A DNA stretch of 35,820 nucleotides from Prevotella sp. (GTDB lineage Bacteria > Bacteroidota > Bacteroidia > Bacteroidales > Bacteroidaceae), in the NCBI GenBank assembly GCA_017428805.1, contig JAFRQC010000015.1:1-35820 (forward strand). Direction: 5' to 3'. The position numbers and the translations under genes were made by a program. Position 1 is the stretch's first letter. Each line of letters starts with the position of its first letter. The notes under the pieces are model-generated. The model was not told where the DNA came from. It saw only the letters and a program-made list of their open reading frames with translations, and did not search any database. This document shows, in pieces, positions 10,787-19,696 of this stretch.

Positions 10787-11812
10787 ATGGAAGAGAAAGC
10801 ACCAATGACAATGAAGGACATAGCCCGGGAGTTCGGAATTTCCGTGGCTACGGTGTCGCGTGCCCTGAAGGATTCGCCCCGTATCAGCGAAGAGCGTCGG
10901 AAAGCTATTCAGCAGTATGCCCGTGAGCATAATTTCTATCCGAATGCCATCGGCGAAGCCTTACGCCACAGCCGTGTAATGCCGCAGAGAGTTATTGGTG
11001 TCATCGTGCCGGAGTTCACGCATTATTATTTCTCTTCGATCCTGACTGGTATTGAGGAGGCTGCAGCCGCCCGTGGTTACCGGATCATGGTGGCCCTGAG
11101 TGGGGAACAGCATGAACGTGAGGTACGGATCTGTGAGAACTTCCATCGTTATAAGGTTTGTGGTATCATCGTGTCGCAGGCAAAGGACACCAAGAACTAC
11201 GAACACTATCAGAGGCTGATTGATGCGGGTATTCCCATCGTGTTCTATGACCGTATCTGTACGGGCGTGAATGCCAGTCGTGTGGTGGTCGATGACTATA
11301 TGGGTGCCTATAATGCCGTGACCCATCTGATAGAGACGGGATGTAAGCGGATAGCCTTTTATGGCGGACCCATGCAGCTTGAGATTTCGAAGAACCGTTT
11401 CAATGGTTATAAGGATGCCTTGCTGAAACACGGACTGAAGGTGGATGAGGAGATCATCCGTGTCTGTGACAATCGTGAGGATGCCGAGGTGTTGACGCCG
11501 GAGATTCTGGCTTTGGAACAGCGGCCTGACGGTTTCTTTGCCGTGAATGATGATACGGCCATCGGCATTCTCTATACGGCAAAGCACTCTGGTTACAAGG
11601 TGCCTGAGGATATCAGCATCTGCGGATTTACCAACGGACAGCGTGCCGTGGCCTGTGATCCGATGTTGACAACAGTTGAACAACGGGGCCATCGGGTAGG
11701 TGAGGAGGCTGCGGAGATCCTGATGGACAAAGTGGAAGGTCTTATCCCCATTGATAAGGTCGAGAAGCGCGTCGTCCGCACCCGCCTCATCATCCGCGGC
11801 ACAACGAGATAA
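10787..11812 (+). CDS. LacI/GalR-family transcriptional regulator
   Basis: This 341-residue DNA-binding regulator is of normal length. The helix-turn-helix is at residues 8-27 (TMKDIAREFGISVATVSRAL), followed by the hinge (NAIGEALRHSRVMPQRVIGVIVPE) and a periplasmic-binding-protein-like sensor domain. The ATG at 10787 is used; Met7 is also possible. It is divergent from the starch operon and directly upstream of a sugar transporter, with a perfect LacI-type palindrome between. The most likely role is sensing a maltose-type sugar and controlling both operons. The sensor ligand is not evident from sequence. Confidence 0.92.
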   Translation: MEEKAPMTMKDIAREFGISVATVSRALKDSPRISEERRKAIQQYAREHNFYPNAIGEALRHSRVMPQRVIGVIVPEFTHYYFSSILTGIEEAAAARGYRIMVALSGEQHEREVRICENFHRYKVCGIIVSQAKDTKNYEHYQRLIDAGIPIVFYDRICTGVNASRVVVDDYMGAYNAVTHLIETGCKRIAFYGGPMQLEISKNRFNGYKDALLKHGLKVDEEIIRVCDNREDAEVLTPEILALEQRPDGFFAVNDDTAIGILYTAKHSGYKVPEDISICGFTNGQRAVACDPMLTTVEQRGHRVGEEAAEILMDKVEGLIPIDKVEKRVVRTRLIIRGTTR

Positions 11813-11843
11813 TGAAGAATTAAGAGTTTAGAATGAAGAGAAT

Positions 11844-13148
11844 ATGAAACAGAAACCTGATCTTAGTTTTTGGAAATTGTGGAATCTGAGTTTCGGATTC
11901 TTCGGCGTGCAGATTGCCTACGCCTTGCAGAGTGCCAACATCTCGCGTATCTTCGCCACACTCGGCGCAGACCCGCACAACCTGAGTTATTTCTGGATTC
12001 TTCCGCCATTGATGGGTATCCTTGTGCAACCGATTGTCGGAACACTGTCGGATAAGACATGGACGCGCTTTGGCCGTCGTATTCCTTATCTGTTTGTAGG
12101 AGCCGCCGTCGCAGTGTTGGTAATGTGTCTGTTGCCAAATGCAGGCTCCTTGGGCCTGACGGTCAGTGCCGCCATGATGTTCGGACTGGTTGCCCTGATG
12201 TTCCTCGACACCAGTATCAATATGGCGATGCAGCCGTTTAAGATGCTCGTGGGCGACATGGTGAACGAAAAACAGAAGGCCAAGGCCTACTCCATCCAGT
12301 CGTTCCTCTGCAATGCAGGTTCGGTGCTGGGTTTTGTGTTTCCTTTCATCTTTACATTTATCGGTATCAGTAATGTGGCAGAGAAAGGTGTAGTGCCCGA
12401 CAGCGTCATCTGGTCGTTCTATATCGGTGCCGCCATCCTGATTCTTTGTGTCATCTATACCACCTCGAAGGTGAAAGAGTGGAATCCAAAGGATTATGTA
12501 GAATATAATCCTACATCTGAGAACTCCGAAAGCTCTGAGGATTCCGGAAACTGGATCACCCTACTGAAGAATGCACCTTCGACATTCTGGAAGGTGGGAC
12601 TCGTGCAGTTCTTCTGCTGGGCAGCCATGCTCTATATGTGGAACTATACGACCGGTGCCATTGCCGAGGTGGTGTGGAATACGACCGATCCTTCCAGTGA
12701 GGCCTTCCAGGAGGCAGGCAACTGGGTGGGTATCCTCTTTGCCGTTCAGGCCGTGGGCTCTGTAGTATGGGCCGCCCTGCTGCCACAGTTCAAGAATACG
12801 AAACTGGCTTATTCCGTCAGTCTGGTGATTGGTGGTATCGGCTTTGCACTCGTACCGTTCATCAGCAACCAGTATCTGCAGTTCATCCCGTTCCTGATGA
12901 TCGGTTGTGCTTGGGCTGCAATGCTTGCCATGCCGTTCACATTTGTCACGAATGCCCTGCAGGGTTATGGACACATGGGTGCTTACCTCGGACTCTTCAA
13001 CGGTACCATCTGTATTCCACAGATTGTGGCCGCCCTCTTAGGAGGTGTCATCCTGACGTTGGTAGGTGGCCATCAGTCAACGATGATGATCGTCGCTGGT
13101 GTCAGCTTCCTCATTGGTTCCGTCTGCGTCGCAGGAATTAAGAAGTAA
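11844..13148 (+). CDS. MFS sugar transporter (SLC45/GPH-like), probable inner-membrane maltose/maltodextrin symporter
   Basis: A 434-residue inner-membrane carrier with about twelve hydrophobic segments. The N-terminus LSFWKLWNLSFGFFGVQIAYALQSANISRIF and the loop SDKTWTRFGRRIPYL (MFS motif A region) are typical of the SLC45-type sugar:proton symporters found beside starch loci in Bacteroidota. A longer hydrophilic loop (about 205-230) separates the two halves. It starts 31 nt after the lacI stop and is likely co-transcribed with it and with the SusR-like gene 15 nt downstream. It would move oligosaccharides released in the periplasm into the cytoplasm. Substrate is inferred from context only. 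Confidence 0.85.
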   Translation: MKQKPDLSFWKLWNLSFGFFGVQIAYALQSANISRIFATLGADPHNLSYFWILPPLMGILVQPIVGTLSDKTWTRFGRRIPYLFVGAAVAVLVMCLLPNAGSLGLTVSAAMMFGLVALMFLDTSINMAMQPFKMLVGDMVNEKQKAKAYSIQSFLCNAGSVLGFVFPFIFTFIGISNVAEKGVVPDSVIWSFYIGAAILILCVIYTTSKVKEWNPKDYVEYNPTSENSESSEDSGNWITLLKNAPSTFWKVGLVQFFCWAAMLYMWNYTTGAIAEVVWNTTDPSSEAFQEAGNWVGILFAVQAVGSVVWAALLPQFKNTKLAYSVSLVIGGIGFALVPFISNQYLQFIPFLMIGCAWAAMLAMPFTFVTNALQGYGHMGAYLGLFNGTICIPQIVAALLGGVILTLVGGHQSTMMIVAGVSFLIGSVCVAGIKK

Positions 13149-13156
13149 TTATATTT

Positions 13157-13270
13157 TCGAGGAATGAGGAAGGAAGAAAGAGGAAGAAGATTACTTTGGT
13201 GGCGGAGGGTGATACTGCTTCTCTTCGCCATGCATATCTCCTTCCTCGTTCCTCCTTCCTCGTTCCTCGA
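13157..13270. repeat. Palindromic heptamer-repeat element spanning a start codon (arms 35 bp, spacer 44 nt)
   Basis: The left arm 13157-13191 and right arm 13236-13270 are reverse complements apart from three mismatches (13175, 13179 and 13187) and one G-U pair at 13165. The right arm is built of 7-nt units TTCCTCG, TTCCTCC, TTCCTCG, TTCCTCG. The start codon ATG 13164 of the SusR-like gene lies in the left arm, and the right arm encodes FLVPPSSFL of its signal peptide. In mRNA the arms would form a long hairpin hiding the start. Confidence 0.88.
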
Positions 13271-16184
13271 TATCGATACCCACGCTGCTAACTTCCTGAC
13301 GGAGCGGTACAACCTCACCTCTCTGGACCTGAGCAATGGTCTTCCCCATAATCATGTCAACGACATCTTCAAGGACTCCAGCGGTTTTCTTTGGATCTCG
13401 ACGTATGGCGGTGGTTTAGTCCGCTACGACGGTTATGGGGTCATGGAGCCCAGGCTTGACCTGAATAGTAAGTCTTGCCGCAGTATTGCCGAGGACGACT
13501 TCCACAGGCTCTGGGTAGCTTTCGACGAGGGTATCAATATCATCGACCTGAAAACGATGAGAGCCGTTGTACCTGACCATCCGGGTCTGCGAGAGTTGCT
13601 GACTTTTCCTTCCATGAAGTGCTATCGTGATGCAATGGGGCACATTTGGGTAGTCAATGACCGTCAGGTCTCTCTCATCACATTCGATGCTCAGGGACAG
13701 CCTGATCATATTTACAACTATCCCCACCCTTGGAGGATGCTCGACATTGCCATCTGTGATGTCGATGGAAACGGCAAACCGTGGATTGGTATCGACGGTG
13801 GGCTTTATCGGTTGGTGGAAAAAGGCGGGAAGCTGGTACGGGAGGAAATATCCGCATTGCTGAAACCCCTTCAGGAACATTACATCACTGACATTCTGAA
13901 ACGTAACAATGTTGTCTGGATCACTACCAATCAGGGATTATTCCGTTATGACCCCTATCTGCAAAAGTTGGCTGAGTACCATCATTCCACTGCTCCAGGA
14001 TCCTTGTCCCATGTGTTTCTGTCGAGTTTGGCAGTCACTTCCGACAATCGCTTGTTGGTTGGCTCTCTGTGTGGTGTCAATATCTACGATGATCAGACGG
14101 ACAGTTTCACGGCTTGGACTACGGAGAGCCCTGTTCCGCTGAAGAGCGACTTCGTTCATTGCATCCGTGTCTATCAAGGTCATATCTGGATTGGTACAGA
14201 GTCAGGCGGTATTGCCTGTCTGGCACCGCAACGCCTGCTGCTGCGAAACTCTGTTCATACAAGTGATCCTCGTTCCCTCTCTCCCAACCCCGTGAATGCC
14301 ATGTTGGTTGAGCCTGATGGACGGTTATGGGTGGGAACGGTGGAAGGAGGCCTGAACCTTCGTGAGAAAGGTACTGCCGACTTTGTCCATTACACAACAG
14401 CCAATTCTGGCCTGTCCCATAATAGTGTGTCGGCGCTTGCTGCCGATCATCACGGCAAGCTCTGGATAGGTACGTGGGGAGGAGGAGTCTGCCTGACAGA
14501 TAGGCAGGGAGTCCATCACATCTCCCGTCTGGAACTTCAGGGAGAATATCAGTGGCGTACGGGTTTTGTAGGTGCGCTGGCTGTTGATTCTATTAACGAC
14601 GGCCTGTGGATAGGCAGTAATGCTGGATTGTATTTCTATGATTTCAAGTCGCATGTGATAGAGGAACCGTTTGAGGGATGCCGCAGTCTGACGGGAAATA
14701 TCGGCGCCATCGTCGATTATGATGGTTTACTGTGGATGGGCTGTATGCAGGGCTTGATCAAGGTGGATCTCAACTCTGGACGCCAGGGGCACAGACCCTT
14801 TAAGCATGAACTGATCTCCCACAAGCTGGACGATCCCAATTCACGTATCGTAGATAAGATATCCTCCTTCTGTCTGGCGCATGATGGTACGCTTTGGCTG
14901 GGTAGCAACGGCTATGGACTTTATAGGAGGAAAGGAGACAGGAGTCAGGAGTCAGGAGTCAGGAGAGAAGATGTCTTTGAGGCTTTGACCACAGAAGACG
15001 GTCTGGCCTTCGGTGGTGTCAAGGGTATCGTTGAGGATGTTAACGGACGCTTATGGGTGACGACCCAGAATGGTCTGTCGGTCTATGATCCGAAGACGCA
15101 TGTCTTCTCTAACTATTTCGAGAGCGAAGGTCTGGTCAATCATCATTTCTATTGGAATTCTGCGGCTCGAGATGCCTCGGGTGTCATCTATCTCGGCAGT
15201 GAGGGAGGACTGATAGAAGTGTTGGGTGAGAATACGGAGGCTAAGGCTAATGGCCAGCTTGTGTTTACCCATCTCATCGTGGATAATCAGGATGTCACCG
15301 CCGGCAGTGAATATTTGTCGGAAGACATCTCGATAGCCACATCCATTCAGTTGCGTGAGGGTAACCGTTCATTCTCCATCGCCTTCTCAGCCTTGGATTA
15401 TGGAAACGAGGCGCAGGCCATGTTCAGTTACAGGATGAAAGGCCTTGAGGACGAATGGACGCCGCTCAAACTGGGAGAGCACTCCGTACGCTATAGTGCT
15501 TTGCCTGCCGGTCATTATATCTTCGAGGTGAAATATGTGTCATCTTTGTCAGCCGACCAGTCGGAAATAGCTTCCATCGAGGTGAACGTCAGTCCTGCTT
15601 TTTGGAATAGCTGGTGGTTCCGTTCTTTGCTGGGCATTTTCTTCGTAGTTCTCGTACTTTATATATATAATAGGTGGGTGGCACGTCTGAAACGGTTGGA
15701 GGCCGAACAGCTGCTTAATCCAATCCGCCGTGTATTGGAGGAGTCGGAAGATCCTGCGCAGTTGCAGACCCGTATCCAGAACATCCTCGACAACCAGCAA
15801 CGTTACAAACACAGTGTGACGAAGAGTGTGGAGGCAGACAAGGAGGAGGTGCTCAAACGCACGAAGCCGTTTATGGAGCGCGTGATGGAGATTATGGAAG
15901 CCAACTATATGAATTCTGAGTTTGGCGTGCAGGAGTTCTGTGATGCTCTTGGCATGAGTCGTACGGTGGCCAGCAAACACCTGAATGCGGAGGTGGGTGT
16001 GCCAGCCGGACAGTTTATCCGTAATTATCGTCTGAACATGGCCAAGGAACTGCTCTCTGCGAAGACCGGAAACCGCAATATTACCGAAGTCGCCTATAAG
16101 GTGGGGTTCAACGATCCGAAATACTTCACGCGTTGTTTTGCTAAGATGTTTGGTATGAGTCCAAGTGCCTTTATAGGGGAATAA
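13164..16184 (+). CDS. SusR-like one-component membrane regulator (propeller / Y_Y_Y / TM / AraC HTH, no kinase)
   Basis: A 1006-residue sensor-regulator. After a signal segment (about 1-35, encoded by a palindromic repeat) come the periplasmic two-component-regulator propeller blades (from about 50 to 680; motifs such as GFLWISTYGGGLVRYDG and GRLWVGTVEGGLN), a Y_Y_Y-type domain (about 690-795) and a single membrane helix near 818-836. A short coiled linker and a C-terminal AraC double HTH (about 903-1006; NITEVAYKVGFNDPKYFTRCF) complete it. No HisKA, ATPase or receiver domain is present, so it is built like SusR of B. thetaiotaomicron and not like hybrid two-component systems. It should sense an oligosaccharide in the periplasm and activate the adjoining locus. 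An SQESGVR repeat interrupts the propeller at residues 591-601. Confidence 0.9.
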   Translation: MRKEERGRRLLWWRRVILLLFAMHISFLVPPSSFLDIDTHAANFLTERYNLTSLDLSNGLPHNHVNDIFKDSSGFLWISTYGGGLVRYDGYGVMEPRLDLNSKSCRSIAEDDFHRLWVAFDEGINIIDLKTMRAVVPDHPGLRELLTFPSMKCYRDAMGHIWVVNDRQVSLITFDAQGQPDHIYNYPHPWRMLDIAICDVDGNGKPWIGIDGGLYRLVEKGGKLVREEISALLKPLQEHYITDILKRNNVVWITTNQGLFRYDPYLQKLAEYHHSTAPGSLSHVFLSSLAVTSDNRLLVGSLCGVNIYDDQTDSFTAWTTESPVPLKSDFVHCIRVYQGHIWIGTESGGIACLAPQRLLLRNSVHTSDPRSLSPNPVNAMLVEPDGRLWVGTVEGGLNLREKGTADFVHYTTANSGLSHNSVSALAADHHGKLWIGTWGGGVCLTDRQGVHHISRLELQGEYQWRTGFVGALAVDSINDGLWIGSNAGLYFYDFKSHVIEEPFEGCRSLTGNIGAIVDYDGLLWMGCMQGLIKVDLNSGRQGHRPFKHELISHKLDDPNSRIVDKISSFCLAHDGTLWLGSNGYGLYRRKGDRSQESGVRREDVFEALTTEDGLAFGGVKGIVEDVNGRLWVTTQNGLSVYDPKTHVFSNYFESEGLVNHHFYWNSAARDASGVIYLGSEGGLIEVLGENTEAKANGQLVFTHLIVDNQDVTAGSEYLSEDISIATSIQLREGNRSFSIAFSALDYGNEAQAMFSYRMKGLEDEWTPLKLGEHSVRYSALPAGHYIFEVKYVSSLSADQSEIASIEVNVSPAFWNSWWFRSLLGIFFVVLVLYIYNRWVARLKRLEAEQLLNPIRRVLEESEDPAQLQTRIQNILDNQQRYKHSVTKSVEADKEEVLKRTKPFMERVMEIMEANYMNSEFGVQEFCDALGMSRTVASKHLNAEVGVPAGQFIRNYRLNMAKELLSAKTGNRNITEVAYKVGFNDPKYFTRCFAKMFGMSPSAFIGE
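14933..14967 (+). repeat. In-frame heptamer array (AGGAGTC x3 plus two variant units)
   Basis: Units AGGAGAC, AGGAGTC x3, AGGAGAG. They encode GDRSQESGVRRE in a loop between propeller blades of the SusR-like regulator. Orientation relative to the coding strand is the same as in the two other copies in this window. Confidence 0.9.
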
Positions 16185-16196
16185 GTGGATAAAACG
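16183..16196 (-). promoter_or_regulatory. Inverted copy of the candidate AraC-type site
   Basis: AAGTGGATAAAACG is the exact reverse complement of CGTTTTATCCACTT at 16260-16273. It overlaps the stop codon of the SusR-like gene. It may be a distal operator for looping, or part of a nested stem enclosing the terminator. Confidence 0.5.
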
Positions 16197-16205
16197 TGCT
16201 TAAAT

Positions 16206-16233
16206 AGGGTGAAAATAGACAAATTTTCACCCT
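16206..16233 (+). terminator. Intrinsic terminator after the SusR-like gene
   Basis: A perfect 10-bp stem AGGGTGAAAA (16206-16215) / TTTTCACCCT (16224-16233) with an 8-nt loop, followed by TTATT. It separates the lacI-transporter-regulator operon from the downstream susC operon. Confidence 0.75.
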
Positions 16234-16238
16234 TTATT

Positions 16239-16273
16239 CGTTTTGTCCACCTAATAAATCGTTTTATCCACTT
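16239..16273 (+). promoter_or_regulatory. Direct repeat, candidate binding site of the SusR-like AraC domain
   Basis: CGTTTTGTCCACCT (16239-16252) and CGTTTTATCCACTT (16260-16273) agree at 12 of 14 positions, with a repeat period of 21 bp (two helical turns), the usual geometry of AraC-family sites. The second copy abuts the putative -33 element (TTG 16272-16274) of the second susC promoter, as in AraC-type activation. Confidence 0.7.
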
Positions 16274-16292
16274 GATTTATGTCAAAGCGTGT

Positions 16293-16300
16293 TACTTTTG
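16293..16300 (+). promoter_or_regulatory. Bacteroidetes promoter of the second susC operon
   Basis: TACTTTTG matches TAnnTTTG. TTG at 16272-16274 lies 18 nt upstream and can serve as the -33 element. The predicted start near 16307 gives a leader of about 45 nt. Confidence 0.7.
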
Positions 16301-16351
16301 CGAAAAATTTCATTCATTAAATCAATTTTGTAAATTTAAAACCAAAAGCAA

Positions 16352-19300
16352 ATGAGAAAACAAGTACTATTCTCTGTGATGCTAATGTTAGGCGTTTTGG
16401 GAGGTCTTTCCTTCTGTCCAGCGACCGCAAAAGCATCAGTGCAGCAAGACCAGACCATCAAAGTGAATGGCCAGGTCGTTGATCAAAGTGGAGAGCCGCT
16501 CATTGGCGCAACCGTCCGCGTGAGGGGTGTGCAGAGTGGTGTTGTGACCGACTTCGACGGTAACTTCGAGTTGAATGCTCCTGGTAACGGCACCCTTGTG
16601 GTGAGCTATGTGGGTTACAAGGATCGCGAGATTGCCATACGTGGGCGCGCGAACCTTAATACTATTGAGCTTGAGTCAGACGCTATGATGCTTGACCAGG
16701 TTGTCGTCGTGGGTTATGGTGTTCAGAAGAAGGCCGACCTGACGGGTTCTGTGTCTATCGTGAATGCCGATGAACTGAAGCGCGTATCCAACTCAAACAT
16801 CTCTACCATGCTTGAAGGTAAGGTGGCAGGTGTGTCTATTACATCTGACGGTCAGCCCGGTGCAGACCCGACGGTGCGTATCCGTGGTATCGGTACCTTG
16901 AACGGTAACCAGGCTCCCCTTTATGTGATTGATGGCGTGCCTATGGGTACTTCTATCCGCGACTTCTCTCCGAACGATATCGAGACCATCCAGGTGCTGA
17001 AGGATGCTTCTGCCGGTGCTATCTATGGTTCTCGTGCTGCTAACGGTGTGGTAATCATCACGACTAAGGGTGGACAGAAGGATCAGCCGCTGAAGGTTGA
17101 CTATAAGGGCTACGTCGGTATGGACGTTGTCTCGAACACCCACTACGACCTGATGAATGCCGATCAGTATAGTAACTATCTCGGCATTGCCGCAGCCAAC
17201 TCGAACACGCCCCTTCCTGGCGGCTACAGCATGGACGGCGACGGTGTCTATCGCTTCCGTGACAATACGAATACTGACTGGTTCAAAGAGGCTTTCAAGA
17301 CGGGTATCCGTCAGAACCACAACGTGAATCTGAGCGGTGGTGGTGCACACAATACTTATAATATTGGTCTTGACTACTACGACCAGAAGGGTACCATCGA
17401 GGGATCGGGTCCTGACTTCAGGCGTTATACAGCCCGTGTGAACAACACGATGGACACGAAGTTCGTAAAGTTCCGCACCAGCCTCGTCTATTCGCACTCT
17501 GACCAGAACGTGATGTCAATCGGCAATGATGACCGTTACATCCAGGGTCTCTATGGTAACTTGGGTAATGTGCTCCGTGGTGTGCTTACCATGCAACCTA
17601 CTATCAAGGCTTATGACGAGTCGACATGGGTGCTCGACGATATGGTAGGTTCGGCCAGTGGCTGGAAATACGATGCCTATGGCTACGGCGTGTATTACGA
17701 CACCGTTCACGGTGACATCTCTGCCATGAACCCGCTTCTGGTGAACAATCTGCTATCGAATAAGACTATCGTAGACCGCTTCGTGGGAACGGGTTCTGCC
17801 GACGTTGACCTGCTGGAGATGGTGGGTGTGGAGAGCAAGAACCACTCACTGACCTATAAAATCAACCTCTCTTACAGCACGACCAGTGCCACAGACCGTG
17901 ACTGGATCCCCGCCTGGATTCAGAGTAACCGTGTATATCTGGCCAAGGAGAACGAGCGCCTGACCAAGGCTCACCGTAAATACACCGACGCCCTGATCGA
18001 GAATACGCTGACTTGGGACGGTACTATGGGTCTGCACCATGCTAACCTCGTGGTCGGTCAGACCTACGAGGAGGAGAATACCTCTACGATGAGTGCCACC
18101 GGCATCAACCTCTCACAGCCTTACTTCCTGCAGCTGCAGAACGCCAGCGACTGGAATGCCAACAGCTTTGAGGCCAAGCATACGCTGGCTTCTTATCTCG
18201 CCCGTCTGAACTACGACTTCGACGGGAAGTACCTGCTCTCTGCCATCGTCCGTCGTGACGGCAGTTCTCGTCTGACGCCAGACAAGCGCTGGGATACCTT
18301 CACTTCATTCTCGTTGGGCTGGCGCTTCGACAAGGAGAAGTTCTATCCCATCGACCGCAACATCGTGAACATGTTCAAGCTCCGCGCCAGCTATGGTGAA
18401 CTTGGTAATGAGGCTTCTGTGGCAGACTATGCTATCCAGGCTACGATGCTGCGTAACAACATGACTTATAGCTTCGGCAACCAGCCCATTACAGGTTCCG
18501 CCATCTCGACCTTCGTCAACGAGGATCTGACATGGGAGAAGAGAAAGACCTATAACATCGGTCTCGACCTGGCTTTCTTCAACAACCGTATCGAGTTCAC
18601 CGCTGAGTGGTACAAGAACAAGTCACAGGATCTGCTCTATGCAGTACCCGTGCCTGCCAGTGCAGGTGTGAGCAATACCACGGTGACCATGAACGCCGCC
18701 TCGCTGGAGAACAGTGGTTTCGAGTTCTCGGTGACCTATCGTAACAACGACCACAAGCTGAAGCACCAGATCAGTGCCAACCTCAGCACCCTGAAGAACG
18801 AGGTGACATCACTCGGATTCGGTGAAGAGAGATACATATCTGGCGCCTATATCACTGAGGTAGGCCAAGAGGTAGGACGCTTCTATGGCTGGAACTATCT
18901 GGGTATCATCCGCACACAGGAACAGCTGGATAAAATAAATGAAGAAGCACGTCTTGTTCACAATGCGTTTGAGCAGCAGAAAGCCGCTGCTGATCCCAGC
19001 TATGTCCCTAATATCAAGGATGAACCCGGAACCTGGTCATATCAGGATGGTGCAAATGTCGGTGACTGTTATTATGCCGACATGAACGGCGACGGACAGG
19101 TGAACGGCGACGACCAGACGGTGCTCGGCAGTGGACTGCCCGCTGTGAACTTCGGTCTGAGCGCACACCTGGAGTACGGCATCTTCGACCTGAGCATCTC
19201 CACCTTTGGTGCCTTCGGCTACCATGTGACAGACTTCCTCTACAACACGCTGAACTCCAGCTACGGCTATGGCAACAAGGATGTGGCCATTCTTGATGCC

Positions 19301-19642
19301 AATAAGTGGGACGGCTCGACTTATGTGAGCAGCATCCCCCGCACTTATCTTTCGAATAGTGCTACACTGGCTTGGAACGACCTGTTTAGCAGCCGTCAGA
19401 TTCAGAACGCTTCCTATTGGAAGATTGCTAACGTAGAACTGGGCTGCAACCTGCCTAACAAGTGGTTCGGCAACTACGTATCGGGTGTCCGCGTCTATGT
19501 TGCGGCACAGAACCTTCTCACCATCTCTGGCTATAAGGGTTACAACGTGGACTTCGCCGGTGGTACGTTCTCTCCTGGCTACAACTACTGTTCTTATCCT
19601 ACACCGCGTAGCTTCATGGCTGGTCTGAACTTCACCTTTTAA
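16352..19642 (+). CDS. SusC-like TonB-dependent outer-membrane transporter (second locus)
   Basis: A 1096-residue SusC-family receptor, the first gene of the putative arabinan locus. It has a signal peptide to about residue 28 (ATAKASVQQ), a carboxypeptidase-regulatory-like domain at about 38-110 (NGQVVDQSGEPLIGATVRVRGVQ), a plug from VVVVGYGVQKKADLTGSVS, and a barrel ending RSFMAGLNFTF with terminal Phe. It would import oligosaccharides energised by TonB with the SusD-like partner 54 nt downstream. It is only distantly similar to the starch SusC in this window, so a different substrate is expected. Two GH43 genes downstream suggest arabino-oligosaccharides. Confidence 0.93.
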   Translation: MRKQVLFSVMLMLGVLGGLSFCPATAKASVQQDQTIKVNGQVVDQSGEPLIGATVRVRGVQSGVVTDFDGNFELNAPGNGTLVVSYVGYKDREIAIRGRANLNTIELESDAMMLDQVVVVGYGVQKKADLTGSVSIVNADELKRVSNSNISTMLEGKVAGVSITSDGQPGADPTVRIRGIGTLNGNQAPLYVIDGVPMGTSIRDFSPNDIETIQVLKDASAGAIYGSRAANGVVIITTKGGQKDQPLKVDYKGYVGMDVVSNTHYDLMNADQYSNYLGIAAANSNTPLPGGYSMDGDGVYRFRDNTNTDWFKEAFKTGIRQNHNVNLSGGGAHNTYNIGLDYYDQKGTIEGSGPDFRRYTARVNNTMDTKFVKFRTSLVYSHSDQNVMSIGNDDRYIQGLYGNLGNVLRGVLTMQPTIKAYDESTWVLDDMVGSASGWKYDAYGYGVYYDTVHGDISAMNPLLVNNLLSNKTIVDRFVGTGSADVDLLEMVGVESKNHSLTYKINLSYSTTSATDRDWIPAWIQSNRVYLAKENERLTKAHRKYTDALIENTLTWDGTMGLHHANLVVGQTYEEENTSTMSATGINLSQPYFLQLQNASDWNANSFEAKHTLASYLARLNYDFDGKYLLSAIVRRDGSSRLTPDKRWDTFTSFSLGWRFDKEKFYPIDRNIVNMFKLRASYGELGNEASVADYAIQATMLRNNMTYSFGNQPITGSAISTFVNEDLTWEKRKTYNIGLDLAFFNNRIEFTAEWYKNKSQDLLYAVPVPASAGVSNTTVTMNAASLENSGFEFSVTYRNNDHKLKHQISANLSTLKNEVTSLGFGEERYISGAYITEVGQEVGRFYGWNYLGIIRTQEQLDKINEEARLVHNAFEQQKAAADPSYVPNIKDEPGTWSYQDGANVGDCYYADMNGDGQVNGDDQTVLGSGLPAVNFGLSAHLEYGIFDLSISTFGAFGYHVTDFLYNTLNSSYGYGNKDVAILDANKWDGSTYVSSIPRTYLSNSATLAWNDLFSSRQIQNASYWKIANVELGCNLPNKWFGNYVSGVRVYVAAQNLLTISGYKGYNVDFAGGTFSPGYNYCSYPTPRSFMAGLNFTF

Positions 19643-19648
19643 GGGGAG

Positions 19649-19690
19649 TTGAAAGTCGAAAATTGAAAGTTGATAATTGAAAATTGAAAT
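19649..19690 (+). repeat. AT-rich tandem repeat before second susD
   Basis: Units of the type TTGAAAGT, TTGAAAAT and TTGATAAT fill the susC-susD gap in sense orientation, ending seven bases before ATG 19697. They are C-poor and A-rich and belong to the same family as 6021-6054. Confidence 0.8.
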
Positions 19691-19696
19691 AAAGAT

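Noticed and set aside
13164..16184. Hybrid two-component system
   Set aside because: No histidine-kinase, ATPase or receiver motifs lie between the membrane helix and the AraC domain; only about 65 residues of helical linker are present.
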